From: Butyrivibrio sp. LB2008
GTDB lineage: Bacteria > Bacillota > Clostridia > Lachnospirales > Lachnospiraceae
Assembly (NCBI RefSeq): GCF_000621565.1
Contig: NZ_KK211308.1
Location: 1-64,000, forward strand
DNA length: 64,000 bases
Direction: 5' to 3'
Shown piece after piece: positions 7,156 to 16,300 of the stretch. The notes below the pieces were generated by a model that was given only the letters and a program-made list of their open reading frames with translations, made no database searches and was not told where the DNA came from. Position numbers and translations under genes: made by a program. The stretch's first letter is position 1. Every line of letters begins with the position of its first letter.

Positions 7156-8766
7156 ATGGAAACACAGAATAATCAGATACCGCAAACCAACACTAACGGA
7201 TTCGTATATAATTCGCAAACAGGCCAGTATGTCACTGCAGGAGCCGCAGAACAAGTTAATCCCCCTTTAGGAACAGGATTCAGCGGCGCAGTACCTGTAA
7301 GGCCTGTTGCCAAAACAGGAAATGCAGAGCACTTCAAAAAATACGGACTCTTATCATTTATATTCGGTTCAATATACAGCTTCTGCCTGTACGATAACCA
7401 CTCAAGCATAACCTATCCGATATTTATGCTTTGCGCTCTGATAATCCTTGCAATGATACGAAAGAAAGACGGTCTCTCACTGATAGCCGACTGTAACGGC
7501 AAAAAAGGCCTCGGAATCTTTTATGTTGTTTCCCTGATGCTTCTTTCCGTTCACAGATGCCTTACAACAAGCATGACATTGGCTTTCTGGGAAAGAACCG
7601 CAATTTTCCTTCTGTTTTTCAGCTATATAATCTACCTTTATATAGACACGACGGGATTTAATATAATTGCATGGATAAACGGCTTGTTCCTGACCATCAT
7701 AAGGCCATTGGAACAAATTTCACGCCCGGTAAAAGACTTTTTTGCTCACAAAAGATCGAAGAAGAAAGAAGTTGATACAAGTGATAAAAAGAAAACCTTA
7801 AACGCCGTACTTCTCGGACTTGCAATCGCGGTTCCCTTACTTATCGTGATCGTACCGCTTCTTTGCTCAGCAGATATGGTTTTTGAAAATATACTGACAA
7901 ATATCGATTTAAGTATTTCAGAAAACTTCTATCATATGATCATGATGGTCGTTACTGCAGTTATAGCCTTCTTCAGTATCTATATCATTATCACATCAAT
8001 GGTTGCAAAAGAGCTTAAGATCAAGGTGAGCAACCAGGGCACAAACGATCCTGTAATAGCGATCACTTTTACAAGCGTTATCGGATTCATTTATATTATC
8101 TTCTGCGCAATTCAGCTCCTTTATCTTTTCAGCGGAAGCGTAGCCCTTCCCGAGGGATATACTTATGCCGAATATGCACATGAAGGATTCTACCAGCTTT
8201 TGGCGGTATGTATTATAAATATTGTTATGGTTTCGGTATGCCAGTCATTTTTCAAAGAGTCAAAGATACTTAAAGCTTTGCTTACAACCATCGCTGCCTG
8301 CACATATATAATGATCGCATCATCGGCAATGAGAATGATTCTCTACATCGGAGTGTATCACCTTACATTCTTAAGACTCTTTGTGCTTTGGTTCCTTGCC
8401 GTGCTCTGCTTCTGGCTCGCATTCCTCATCATCGGAATGTTTATAAAAAAGTTCCCTGTATTCAAAGCAGGAATGGTTGCGATAACAATTGCATTTTTAG
8501 TATTTATATACAGTAATCCCGAATACAGGATTGCCAAGTATGACATAGCTGCTGCAGGTTCTGAGTTAACCGTGCACTCTTCCGATACCGAGTATATTAA
8601 ATGGAATCTTTCCTATGACGCCGTTCCGGCACTTGCGGAAAATGAAATGCTCATAAACGAATACAAAGACGGACGGGAAGATGACCTAAACGATGCCTCA
8701 AAAGAATATACAGGCTTTAGAAGATTCAATTTCTCATATCATATAGCGCAAAACTATCTTAAATAA
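7156..8766 (+). CDS. DUF4153/DUF4173-like polytopic membrane protein
   Basis: A 536-residue protein. Residues 1-55 are a Gln/Asn/Gly-rich cytosolic segment. About 12 membrane helices follow between 58 and 455, with a charged loop near 195-210 (HKRSKKKEVDTSDKKK). A soluble tail follows from 465. The arrangement matches DUF4153/DUF4173 proteins, whose function is unknown. It ends the DUF2975-HTH operon and is followed by a hairpin terminator. Confidence 0.7.
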   Translation: METQNNQIPQTNTNGFVYNSQTGQYVTAGAAEQVNPPLGTGFSGAVPVRPVAKTGNAEHFKKYGLLSFIFGSIYSFCLYDNHSSITYPIFMLCALIILAMIRKKDGLSLIADCNGKKGLGIFYVVSLMLLSVHRCLTTSMTLAFWERTAIFLLFFSYIIYLYIDTTGFNIIAWINGLFLTIIRPLEQISRPVKDFFAHKRSKKKEVDTSDKKKTLNAVLLGLAIAVPLLIVIVPLLCSADMVFENILTNIDLSISENFYHMIMMVVTAVIAFFSIYIIITSMVAKELKIKVSNQGTNDPVIAITFTSVIGFIYIIFCAIQLLYLFSGSVALPEGYTYAEYAHEGFYQLLAVCIINIVMVSVCQSFFKESKILKALLTTIAACTYIMIASSAMRMILYIGVYHLTFLRLFVLWFLAVLCFWLAFLIIGMFIKKFPVFKAGMVAITIAFLVFIYSNPEYRIAKYDIAAAGSELTVHSSDTEYIKWNLSYDAVPALAENEMLINEYKDGREDDLNDASKEYTGFRRFNFSYHIAQNYLK

Positions 8767-8773
8767 CAAGAAA

Positions 8774-8806
8774 AAGGCGGGCACGATAAAAGTGTTCGCC
8801 TTCTTC
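8774..8806 (+). terminator. Terminator of the DUF2975-HTH operon
   Basis: AAGGCGGGCAC and GTGTTCGCCTT form an imperfect stem around GATAAAA, followed by TTCTTCTTAT. It lies between convergent genes and may also serve the PPTase operon from the other side. Confidence 0.7.
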
Positions 8807-8815
8807 TTATATATT

Positions 8816-9517
8816 TTACCCCACCATCTCTTTATACATCACTTGCGTATAGCTTCCCGGAATATCAGCACCCTTCGAGCACACGCAAAGACTGTAATTT
8901 TCATCAAATTCATATTTCATAAAATGATATTCGCAGGATTCCCCGCCATTCTCATATAGCCTGTACTCTCCCGCTCTATCTACGATCCCGAACTCATCAA
9001 GCGGCTTTGACAATCCCATCCCGATACACTTTATATAAGCCTCTTTAAGACTCCACATGTCGTAAAAGAGCTTTCGCTTTACATTATCCGAGTCCGAATT
9101 CGAATCAGAATCCACAGCTTTACAAAGCGCATCTTTTTCTTCCTGTGAAAAAAATCTCTCGGCTATATCAAGTCCGCCGCTCTTATGCTCCTGAACATCA
9201 ATTCCCACAGCAGTGTCTCCGACCGCACAGGCAACATAGTCACCTGAATGGGAAATATTGAAATGAACTCCGCTTTTGCCAACTACATGCGGCTTTCCGT
9301 ACTTATTTTTTTCAAACTTCATCTCATCCTTAGGAATTCCAAACTCCTTACAGATCGCATATTCGGACAAAAGAATTCCCGCAAGAGCTCTCTTTCTGTC
9401 CTCAACAAAATGAAATCTCATTATCCTGTTTTTTTCCTCAGGATCGATGCTTTTAAGCGCTTTTTCAAATTCCTCATCGCTTAATTCTCTTAGCGCATTT
9501 ATAACATAAACCTGCAT
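8816..9517 (-). CDS. 4'-phosphopantetheinyl transferase, Sfp type
   Basis: Transfers phosphopantetheine from CoA to the conserved Ser of carrier proteins, converting the NRPS/PKS carriers to holo form. All three signature motifs are present in 233 residues: GVHFNISHSG (P1), VGIDVQE (P2, Mg-binding Asp and Glu) and WSLKEAYIK (P3). The Sfp type, rather than AcpS, is the one that serves secondary metabolism. It is the last gene of a three-gene transcript with the ABC permease (6 bases upstream) and ATPase. That transcript carries the same upstream motif as the biosynthetic operons. Confidence 0.93.
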   Translation of the reverse strand: MQVYVINALRELSDEEFEKALKSIDPEEKNRIMRFHFVEDRKRALAGILLSEYAICKEFGIPKDEMKFEKNKYGKPHVVGKSGVHFNISHSGDYVACAVGDTAVGIDVQEHKSGGLDIAERFFSQEEKDALCKAVDSDSNSDSDNVKRKLFYDMWSLKEAYIKCIGMGLSKPLDEFGIVDRAGEYRLYENGGESCEYHFMKYEFDENYSLCVCSKGADIPGSYTQVMYKEMVG

Positions 9518-9523
9518 AGACGA

Positions 9524-11236
9524 TCACCATTCCGACAAGTACTCCGCTTGCTTTTCTCCCTCAATTATCTTTTTGATCTTACCTGTAAAAGCTGCTCTTA
9601 CAAGTACACAGATTATGTTTAATATAACAAACATATAGACAATCGTAAAACCCGAAACCTGGAACGGCATATAATCTCCCGTTGCAAGCGACGTCGATAT
9701 CTGTATTCTCTTTGCTGCAAATATGCATATCGGAATCGAAACAAAAAAGATAATATTCGAAACAATAATATACGGATCGAGCAGTATCCTGTTTATCTTC
9801 TTGTTATCATAGCCCAAAAGATCAAATATCAGAATGCTCTCCGTATTTCCCGAAAGTCCGATAAATACAGCAAGGAAAATGAGAAGACATCCCGTTGCAA
9901 CACCGATGCTCTGATTGATTATCGCGCTTGCTTTGTTGGAAGTCTGATCATTTGAAAGCACCTCCATCTTGTCTTCATAAGCCAAACTTGCGCCCTCATC
10001 CAATGCTTTATCTGAAAGAGCCGCATTATATGCAGTGCTTTCAATTTCCATAATAGCGGCAAGTTTTTCTTTAGAAATGTACATGCTCTTTATGCCCGCA
10101 TTTCTAGCGATATTTGTTGCTTCGAGCTCTACTGCCCTTCCGTTGATCTCAACACTTAATCTGTCTCCGACCTTTATTCCGTAGTTCTCGGAAAGCTCAG
10201 GATTAAGTATGATTCCTTCCTCATTTGAAATGTCTATTACCGTATGCTTTTTGTCATATAGTGAAAAGAAGCCGTTATCACTGTCAATACCTATGATGTT
10301 ATAGGATATCTTTTCGCCGGCATTATCTATTACCGCGTCAAACTTAAGATAATCTGCAGCATCCGCCGTATCTTCAGCGCTGTCTCTAATCTCATCATAA
10401 TATGTCACATAATCATACTCCCTTCCTTCCCGCTGTGCTTTCAGGATTTCCCTGCTGCTAAGAAGAAGAGATACACTCAGAACGAACATGATACCGAAAG
10501 TAACGATCGCTGTGACAATCAGAAGTAACTCGCTTATATTCTTCAAAGTAAGCTTGTATTTATATCCGCCCTTCATCTTGAAAAAGCCGATAATTTTCTC
10601 GATGATCCCGGGTTTACCCGCTGAGCTGTCATTTCTCTTCATAAGAAGTGCAACTTCCTTGTTGGCGGAAAATGCATATGCCATTAATGTCACGATAAAT
10701 ATAAGCAGTGCCCATAAAGAAATCGGCAAAAGAAATGTCGAAAATCTGATTCCCCTTGCAAGTGACTCCATCATGTAGGTCTTTTCATTTGCTGAAATAA
10801 GTATGCTTGATCCGAAAAATCCTGCAACAAAGCCTACAAGAGTCGAGATTACGGACATTATCATCATAAAATTACCGGTTTTCTCGGCAATGCTATATGT
10901 TGTAAATCCAAGCGACTGCAATAATCCGATCTTTGCCTGATTCTTCTTTATGGTATTTGTTATAAAAAGAAAGAATATCAAAAGAAAGACCGCGATCATC
11001 GCCGTTGTCATATAGCGGATAAGCACCAGATTGTTTTCAAGTGCCGTTAGATATTTAAGTTCGTTCGCTGCGAGAGTAGCACTATCCACATTTCTGTATT
11101 TCGAAAGATTTTTATCCACAGAGAAATGAACAAAATAATACAGAAAAGACGTACCCATAAGAAACAGCGACAAAATCGCCATCATTGTTTTTTTTGCCAA
11201 AAAATCTTTTTTAATATGTTTATATAATAATTTCAT
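9524..11236 (-). CDS. ABC transporter permease, FtsX-like
   Basis: A 570-residue permease of the MacB/FtsX superfamily. An N-terminal signal-anchor helix at about 17-37 precedes a first group of helices (about 77-215). A further helix follows near 235-260, then an extracellular domain (about 265-430), and a final group of helices (about 435-560) resembling the FtsX core. Partner ATPase is the next gene upstream. Such pairs export antibiotics or peptides, or act in lipopeptide resistance. Placement with the PPTase and under a cluster-type operator suggests export of, or immunity to, the cluster's product; this is inferred. Confidence 0.85.
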   Translation of the reverse strand: MKLLYKHIKKDFLAKKTMMAILSLFLMGTSFLYYFVHFSVDKNLSKYRNVDSATLAANELKYLTALENNLVLIRYMTTAMIAVFLLIFFLFITNTIKKNQAKIGLLQSLGFTTYSIAEKTGNFMMIMSVISTLVGFVAGFFGSSILISANEKTYMMESLARGIRFSTFLLPISLWALLIFIVTLMAYAFSANKEVALLMKRNDSSAGKPGIIEKIIGFFKMKGGYKYKLTLKNISELLLIVTAIVTFGIMFVLSVSLLLSSREILKAQREGREYDYVTYYDEIRDSAEDTADAADYLKFDAVIDNAGEKISYNIIGIDSDNGFFSLYDKKHTVIDISNEEGIILNPELSENYGIKVGDRLSVEINGRAVELEATNIARNAGIKSMYISKEKLAAIMEIESTAYNAALSDKALDEGASLAYEDKMEVLSNDQTSNKASAIINQSIGVATGCLLIFLAVFIGLSGNTESILIFDLLGYDNKKINRILLDPYIIVSNIIFFVSIPICIFAAKRIQISTSLATGDYMPFQVSGFTIVYMFVILNIICVLVRAAFTGKIKKIIEGEKQAEYLSEW

Positions 11237-11297
11237 TGCGGCATTCTCCCGAATTTAGTGTCATAAATATCTGCTTCATATACGTAATTGCCACGCA

Positions 11298-12020
11298 TCA
11301 GATTCCCCATGCCATCGCATCGGGATCGATGATATTATCGTTCATATAATCATTTATGATATTGCCGTCTTCGAGTACAAGTACCCTGTCGGCTGTCTTT
11401 GCGATCTCTCTGTTATGTGTTGTAAAAAAGATCGTGGTTCCGAATTTCTTTTTTATCTCATGAAGGAGCTTAACGATATTGATACTGTTGTCCTTATCAA
11501 GCGCTCCCGTTGCTTCATCGCAAAACAAGATCTCAGGATTTTTTGCGACCGCTCTCGCGATGCAGACTCTCTGCTGCTCGCCGCCTGAGAGCTTAAAAGG
11601 ATACTCGTCGAGATACTTATCTATTCCAAGAAGTGCGCACAGATTCTCAAGTTCCTTCATGTCAGTCTTATCTTTTTCATAAACATCTCTTTTCTCAGCG
11701 CCAATGAAAATATTCTCCCTGACAGTGAGATTCGGAAGAAGCATATAGTGCTGGAAAACAAAGCCTATCTTGTCTCTTCTTAAGTTCGCGATCTCGCTTT
11801 TTGAATAACGCGTAATGTTTTTTCCGTTATAAAGAACTTCTCCCTTTGTAGGAGCAAGTAACGTTGACAGCACATTAAGAAGCGTCGATTTTCCCGATCC
11901 GCTGTGCCCCAGTATTGCTATAAAATGCCCTTTTTCAACAGAAAGGCTAACTTCGTTAAGGACATTTCTCTCATCAAATTTTTTTGTTATAGATTTTGCT
12001 TCAAGAATGGTATTACTCAT
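11298..12020 (-). CDS. ABC transporter ATP-binding protein, MacB/LolD type
   Basis: A 240-residue ATPase with Walker A GHSGSGKS, Q-loop FVFQHYMLLPNLTVREN, signature LSGGEQQRVCIARA, Walker B ILFCDEATGALD and a switch His in TTHNREIA. The sequence belongs to the MacB/LolD/YtrE group that pairs with FtsX-like permeases. It is the first gene of the exporter-PPTase operon. Its upstream region contains a promoter with one copy of the cluster operator motif. Confidence 0.95.
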   Translation of the reverse strand: MSNTILEAKSITKKFDERNVLNEVSLSVEKGHFIAILGHSGSGKSTLLNVLSTLLAPTKGEVLYNGKNITRYSKSEIANLRRDKIGFVFQHYMLLPNLTVRENIFIGAEKRDVYEKDKTDMKELENLCALLGIDKYLDEYPFKLSGGEQQRVCIARAVAKNPEILFCDEATGALDKDNSINIVKLLHEIKKKFGTTIFFTTHNREIAKTADRVLVLEDGNIINDYMNDNIIDPDAMAWGI

Positions 12021-12079
12021 AATAAATCCCCTTTTTCATGATGTCATTACTCTGAACTCTATGTGTCTTACCAAGATAA

Positions 12080-12123
12080 ACTATAGCATCACCCTATGGT
12101 ACACAAAAGGGCGTATCATGAAA
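12080..12123 (-). promoter_or_regulatory. ABC/PPTase operon promoter with cluster operator half-site
   Basis: On the minus strand, ATACGCCCTTTTG (half-site hexamer at 12111-12116) is followed, after 25 bases, by TGCTATAGT, an extended -10 (12080-12085). There is no good -35 box. The same ATACGCYCTTTTG core occurs at the accDA, NRPS and peptide promoters. Only one half of the inverted repeat is evident here. Confidence 0.6.
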
Positions 12124-12170
12124 AAAATTTAGAGAGAGACATCCTGATCTTCTCATCAGACATCTCTCTC
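12121..12170 (-). terminator. Terminator of the main biosynthetic operon
   Basis: The minus strand forms a long stem, GAGAGAGATGTCTGAT against ATCAGGATGTCTCTCTC, followed by AAATTTTTTT. It lies just downstream of the last gene (12196) of the NRPS operon and separates it from the ABC operon. Confidence 0.85.
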
Positions 12171-12195
12171 CATCTTATTTAATAGATATAGATCA

Positions 12196-12846
12196 TCACG
12201 CAGTCTTGACCATCTTAACACCTACAATGGCAAACCATATAAATGATACAATGCCTTTTGCGGTATTAAGGATAGCCGTTGTCAGAGCACCTACATTCTG
12301 AATAGTCACTGCAATAAACAACACGCCGAGTACTGTTCCTAAAATAGTATATATTGCAGATGAACTTTTCTTTTTAAATGCAAGTACACTGATAAGCACA
12401 AGCCAAATTCCCACAAGTCCGTACGTAACAAGTCCGTTTGGTGCAAATGAAATGTAAGGATCCATTATAAGGATAATATCCTTTGCATTTTGCGGTGCGT
12501 TAGTATAGAAATTTGCCATGTAAGGCTTAACGGTAAACACCCTGTAATAAGACATTGCTAAAATAGCAAATCCCACATATGCAAGTTTCATCGCCCACTT
12601 AACCACTTCATTTTCCGCAACTCCAAAGTAATTTGTCACTGCGGCGATCGCTCCTATTCCGAATGTCGCACTAAGCGCGATCGCAAGATAATAAAGCACA
12701 AAGCATGTAGGCTTTACCGCCAAAGTACTAAGAAACAGATCAACATTCGCATCCTGAAAAAGTACGGGCTGAACACATACCAAAATACCTATTGCCAGAT
12801 AGCTCAATCCGGCCAAGATTGAAAAAACTCCTCCTGTCTTTTGCAT
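12196..12846 (-). CDS. Multi-pass membrane protein, unknown function
   Basis: I do not recognise this 216-residue protein. It has six or seven hydrophobic helices (about residues 8-30, 42-68, 82-105, 130-155, 162-180 and 188-212), little charged sequence and no catalytic motif I can name. It is the last gene of the biosynthetic operon, 11 bases after the dehydratase gene and just before the operon terminator. It might be an immunity or transport accessory protein, judging only from its position. ATG at 12846 is well supported by AGGAGACATG. Confidence 0.6.
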   Translation of the reverse strand: MQKTGGVFSILAGLSYLAIGILVCVQPVLFQDANVDLFLSTLAVKPTCFVLYYLAIALSATFGIGAIAAVTNYFGVAENEVVKWAMKLAYVGFAILAMSYYRVFTVKPYMANFYTNAPQNAKDIILIMDPYISFAPNGLVTYGLVGIWLVLISVLAFKKKSSSAIYTILGTVLGVLFIAVTIQNVGALTTAILNTAKGIVSFIWFAIVGVKMVKTA

Positions 12847-12857
12847 ACCATGTCTCC

Positions 12858-13298
12858 TTATATGTCTTCTGATTTTTTTACTGAGAATATCAATTCTCCC
12901 TTTGCAACGACCTTGTCATCGACATATGCCTTTGCATCTACAATGATCCCAAGTTTAGTAGCTTTTTGAGTTTCAATTTCCATCCTCATCTGGTCTCCCG
13001 GAACAACCACAGATTTAAAAGTCATCTTGGTCGAGTACAGCAGATACAGCGAGTCTGTATCCTGTGTATCCTCATCTTTGAATAAAAGAATTGCTGACTG
13101 AGCAAGCGCTTCCGTTATATATACTCCGGGAAATATTGCATATCCGGGAAAGTGTCCGAGGAAAACCATCTCGTTTCCGGTAACGTTTTTCACGCAGACT
13201 ATTCTTTCCCCGGCAACTCTCTCCAAAACCTTATCAACCATAATGAGCGGAAATTTTTGAGGTAATACGGAATTAACCTGTTGGAAATCCATACTCAT
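12858..13298 (-). CDS. 3-hydroxyacyl-ACP dehydratase, FabZ-like
   Basis: A 146-residue hot-dog-fold dehydratase. The FabZ signature is GHFPGYAIFPGVYITEALAQ, supplying the catalytic His and the Glu on the hot-dog helix. It would convert 3-hydroxyacyl-ACP to trans-2-enoyl-ACP. It lies in a run of discrete type II enzymes (KR, KS, KS-like, DH) at the 3' end of the NRPS operon, so it most likely acts on a cluster-specific acyl chain rather than in primary fatty-acid synthesis. No enoyl reductase gene is present in the window. A second ATG two codons in is an alternative start. Confidence 0.88.
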   Translation of the reverse strand: MSMDFQQVNSVLPQKFPLIMVDKVLERVAGERIVCVKNVTGNEMVFLGHFPGYAIFPGVYITEALAQSAILLFKDEDTQDTDSLYLLYSTKMTFKSVVVPGDQMRMEIETQKATKLGIIVDAKAYVDDKVVAKGELIFSVKKSEDI

Positions 13299-13310
13299 AG
13301 ATTGTCCCCC

Positions 13311-14318
13311 TTATTTTTCAAGTAGAAGTGCTCTGAAGTTTCCGGTCCAGTCATTACAGAAAACAAGTCCCTTTCCTTCATCAAAACTATTTAATGAATA
13401 CAGAATCTGTGCAGCGCCTGTTGCACCAAACTTTTCTCCGCCAAACATCTCTCTTACGGAGACCACTTTTGCCTTGGGGAACTTGTCATTCATATATTCA
13501 GCTTCATACTTGTCTTTCCCGTCAAAACGGTCATCGGACAAGCAGATATTCCATATATCTTCCTCATCCTTTGCAAGGCTCTCGGTAAGATAATCATATT
13601 CCTCCAGATCGTCTTCGTCCGTTCCTCCGTTTACAAGATAGTTGCAATTTATACTTGAACAACTTCCCTTTATTTTTCCGTAGATTTTGGCATTTCTTTC
13701 CTTGGCGTGTTCTTCGCTTTCAAGAATGATCGTTCCGCAGAACTGTCTTAGCATGCTAAGTTTATCCTCTGTAAAGTTCTTGGTATCAAAGAACCAGTCG
13801 CGAAGCTGCTTCTTCATCTCTTCAACACCTGTGACCATTACCATATCAACTTCATCATTCTGGATCATGTTGCATGCGTAATCGATCGCATCAAACGTTC
13901 CAACTCTTCCGGATGAAACAGTTGTATTAAAGCCTGTGATATCAAAATGTATACCAAGCTTTGCGGCAGTAGCGTTAAGAACAAGATTCGGACTCTGCAT
14001 TGCCCCTACCGCTCTGGGGCCTTCGGTGATCGTTGTTTTATCAAAATCAACAATAGTTGAGATTGAAGAAAAATTGGTTGCAACAACTATTCCCGATCTC
14101 TCCGAATCAATATCTTCGATTCCTGCGTTCTCCTTTGCTTTATTTGCAGTTATAAGCGCCATTTTTGTGGCATCTGTGAGATATCTGAGACCTCTTCCCC
14201 CGATCATCTCATCGTAATCAACATCACTTAGTCTTATTACGGGAAACACAAAATCAGTAGCGTTTTTTCCGACTTCTTCTGAGATCAATGCTCCCCCTGT
14301 TATTACAACATCTCTCAT
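13311..14318 (-). CDS. Degenerate ketosynthase, chain-length-factor-like
   Basis: A 335-residue member of the thiolase/KS fold, about 70 residues shorter than a normal KAS. The KS nucleophile position, TACxxG in the neighbour, reads TTVSSGRVG, so the catalytic Cys is Ser. The first catalytic His region (AHGTGT) is missing, and the second (GHxxGAA) is degenerate: REMFGGEKFGATGAAQ. It therefore cannot condense alone. Immediately upstream is an intact KS (stop 14320). A KS paired with a Cys-less partner is the pattern of type II PKS KS/CLF heterodimers, in which the partner sets chain length. Confidence 0.75.
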   Translation of the reverse strand: MRDVVITGGALISEEVGKNATDFVFPVIRLSDVDYDEMIGGRGLRYLTDATKMALITANKAKENAGIEDIDSERSGIVVATNFSSISTIVDFDKTTITEGPRAVGAMQSPNLVLNATAAKLGIHFDITGFNTTVSSGRVGTFDAIDYACNMIQNDEVDMVMVTGVEEMKKQLRDWFFDTKNFTEDKLSMLRQFCGTIILESEEHAKERNAKIYGKIKGSCSSINCNYLVNGGTDEDDLEEYDYLTESLAKDEEDIWNICLSDDRFDGKDKYEAEYMNDKFPKAKVVSVREMFGGEKFGATGAAQILYSLNSFDEGKGLVFCNDWTGNFRALLLEK

Positions 14319-14319
14319 A

Positions 14320-15543
14320 TCATGCCTCCTTTTTAAGAACTATACAGCTTATGTTTCCGCCAAATGCAAATGCATTACTCAAGATGCACTTACCTTCGGA
14401 ATCTGTGGGTTTGCTTACAACATTCAATTCAATCTTAGGATCCTGATTATTAAGATTGAGATTTACCGGAAGCTTGTCATTGTTAAGAACAAGCACCGAT
14501 GCAACCGCCTCTATCGCTGCTGCCGCTCCCATAGTATGTCCCATCATGGATTTGATTGAGCTGATGGGAATTCGCTTCGCATCTTCTCCAAAGAACTTTC
14601 CAAGTGCAAAAGACTCAGATGAATCGTTTGCCTTTGTTCCGGTTCCGTGAGCACTGATATAATCGATATCCTTCTTGTCGACTCCGCTATGCTCGAATGC
14701 TTTTCTGAGTGCGAGCATTATTCCTCTTCCCTCAGGATGCGGTGCTGTGACATGATATGCATCGCAGCTGTTTCCGTATCCCAGAATCTCGGCATAGATC
14801 TTGGCATTTCTCTTCTTGGCACTCTCGTAGCTTTCAAGCACCAGCGCCGCAGCGCCTTCTGAAACGATCATTCCGTGTCTGTTTTCATCAAACGGTCTGC
14901 ACAGGTCGGGTGACATTGCTCCAAGTCTTGAGAACATCGTATAGCAAACTCTGGACATCGCATCACTTCCACCGCAGATCACACAATCTGCTTTTCCTCT
15001 CTTGATCAGATCGGTAGCATATCCGATGGCATAATTACCTGCCGCACAGGCTGTTGGAATAACCATATTGACTCCCTTTATTCCAAGCTCTGATGCAACC
15101 GCTCCGGAGATAAGATTCGGCTGAAAACTGATGATCTTCTTACGTTTTTCCTTTATCTCACCGTTTAACAGCATATTGTCAAGCTTCTCAACAACACTCT
15201 GATTTCCCATTGTAGTTCCGAAAATACATCCGACTTTTCTGGGATCGTATGCATTTTCATCAAGTCCCGCCATCTCATAAGCCATTCTTGATGTCGCAAC
15301 AGCAAACTGTGTGCTGCGGTCATAATCTTTGCTGCTAAGTTTACGGAAGTACTTTTTCGGATCAAATCCCTTTACTTCTCCGCCGTGCTTATGCTCATGC
15401 TTCGAAGCGTCAAAAGCGGTTATAGGGCCGATACCGTTCTTTCCTTCAAATATTCCTTTCGCGAACTCTTCAACATTATTGGCAATTGGTGTGAGTATTC
15501 CCATTCCGGTAACTACAACTCTTTCCGTATTCTTTTTCTCCAT
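14320..15543 (-). CDS. Beta-ketoacyl-ACP synthase, FabF/KS-alpha type
   Basis: A 407-residue condensing enzyme with an intact triad: Cys in PTACAAGNYAIG (about 165), His in SAHGTGTKAND and His in SMMGHTMGAAAA. It catalyses decarboxylative Claisen condensation of acyl and malonyl-ACP. It pairs with the Cys-less KS-like gene one base downstream and follows the ketoreductase gene by 18 bases. The set probably elongates a discrete carrier-protein-bound chain that primes the NRPS. It is unlikely to be the housekeeping FabF because the other fab genes are absent. Confidence 0.92.
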   Translation of the reverse strand: MEKKNTERVVVTGMGILTPIANNVEEFAKGIFEGKNGIGPITAFDASKHEHKHGGEVKGFDPKKYFRKLSSKDYDRSTQFAVATSRMAYEMAGLDENAYDPRKVGCIFGTTMGNQSVVEKLDNMLLNGEIKEKRKKIISFQPNLISGAVASELGIKGVNMVIPTACAAGNYAIGYATDLIKRGKADCVICGGSDAMSRVCYTMFSRLGAMSPDLCRPFDENRHGMIVSEGAAALVLESYESAKKRNAKIYAEILGYGNSCDAYHVTAPHPEGRGIMLALRKAFEHSGVDKKDIDYISAHGTGTKANDSSESFALGKFFGEDAKRIPISSIKSMMGHTMGAAAAIEAVASVLVLNNDKLPVNLNLNNQDPKIELNVVSKPTDSEGKCILSNAFAFGGNISCIVLKKEA

Positions 15544-15561
15544 ATTTTTTCTCCCTCATTT

Positions 15562-16299
15562 TTATGCTGTGATTCCGCCATCTATTGAAATAACCTGACC
15601 TGTGATATATGAAGCCGCATCGGATAAAAGAACTTCCACAACCGAGGCAACTTCTTCAACCGTTCCCTCTCTTCCCATAGGAATAAGGCTGTACATCTTC
15701 TCCTTGGCTTTTTCATTTATCGCAGCAGTCATATCCGTTTTTATATAACCCGGAGCAACCGCGTTAACTCTGACTCCGTACTTCGCCGTCTCCATCGCAA
15801 GTGATTTGGTAAAACCGATTATTCCGCTCTTTGATGCGCAGTAATTGGTCTGTCCCGCAATTCCCGTCAAGCCGGCTATTGAGGCCACACTCACGATCGC
15901 TCCTTTTTTTCTTTTTATAAAATATGCGATCAGAGACTTGGTAACATTAAATACTCCGAAAAGATTGGTATGAATAACGTCATTCCATTGCTCCGGCTTC
16001 ATCAGGAAAAGCGAACTGTCTCTCGTAATACCTGAATTATTTACAAGCCCGTCAATGTCGCCCCTCTCTTCCAGGATTGTATTAACCGTACTTTTTACCT
16101 TTTCATAATCTTTTACGTCGCAGCAATATGCTCCTACATCTTTTCCTTTTGATTTCCAGTATGTAACAAGCTCCTGCGCTGCATCTTTGCTACCCTTGTA
16201 CAGAAATGTAACCTTGTAGTCTTTCTCGGCAAGTTGATCCACAACTCCTTTTCCTATTCCTCTGGCTCCACCCGTCACAAGAACATGATCTTTTGCCAT
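15562..16299 (-). CDS. 3-oxoacyl-ACP reductase, FabG-like
   Basis: A 245-residue short-chain dehydrogenase. The NADPH loop is TGGARGIG, the active-site Asn lies in NNSGITRDS, the catalytic Ser in VSVASIAG, and YxxxK in NYCASKSG. It would reduce 3-ketoacyl-ACP to 3-hydroxyacyl-ACP. It starts the type II enzyme block that follows the MFS gene in the same transcript. It could also act in trans on the beta-keto groups made by the two PKS modules, which carry no ketoreductase domain. Confidence 0.93.
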   Translation of the reverse strand: MAKDHVLVTGGARGIGKGVVDQLAEKDYKVTFLYKGSKDAAQELVTYWKSKGKDVGAYCCDVKDYEKVKSTVNTILEERGDIDGLVNNSGITRDSSLFLMKPEQWNDVIHTNLFGVFNVTKSLIAYFIKRKKGAIVSVASIAGLTGIAGQTNYCASKSGIIGFTKSLAMETAKYGVRVNAVAPGYIKTDMTAAINEKAKEKMYSLIPMGREGTVEEVASVVEVLLSDAASYITGQVISIDGGITA

Positions 16300-16300
16300 T

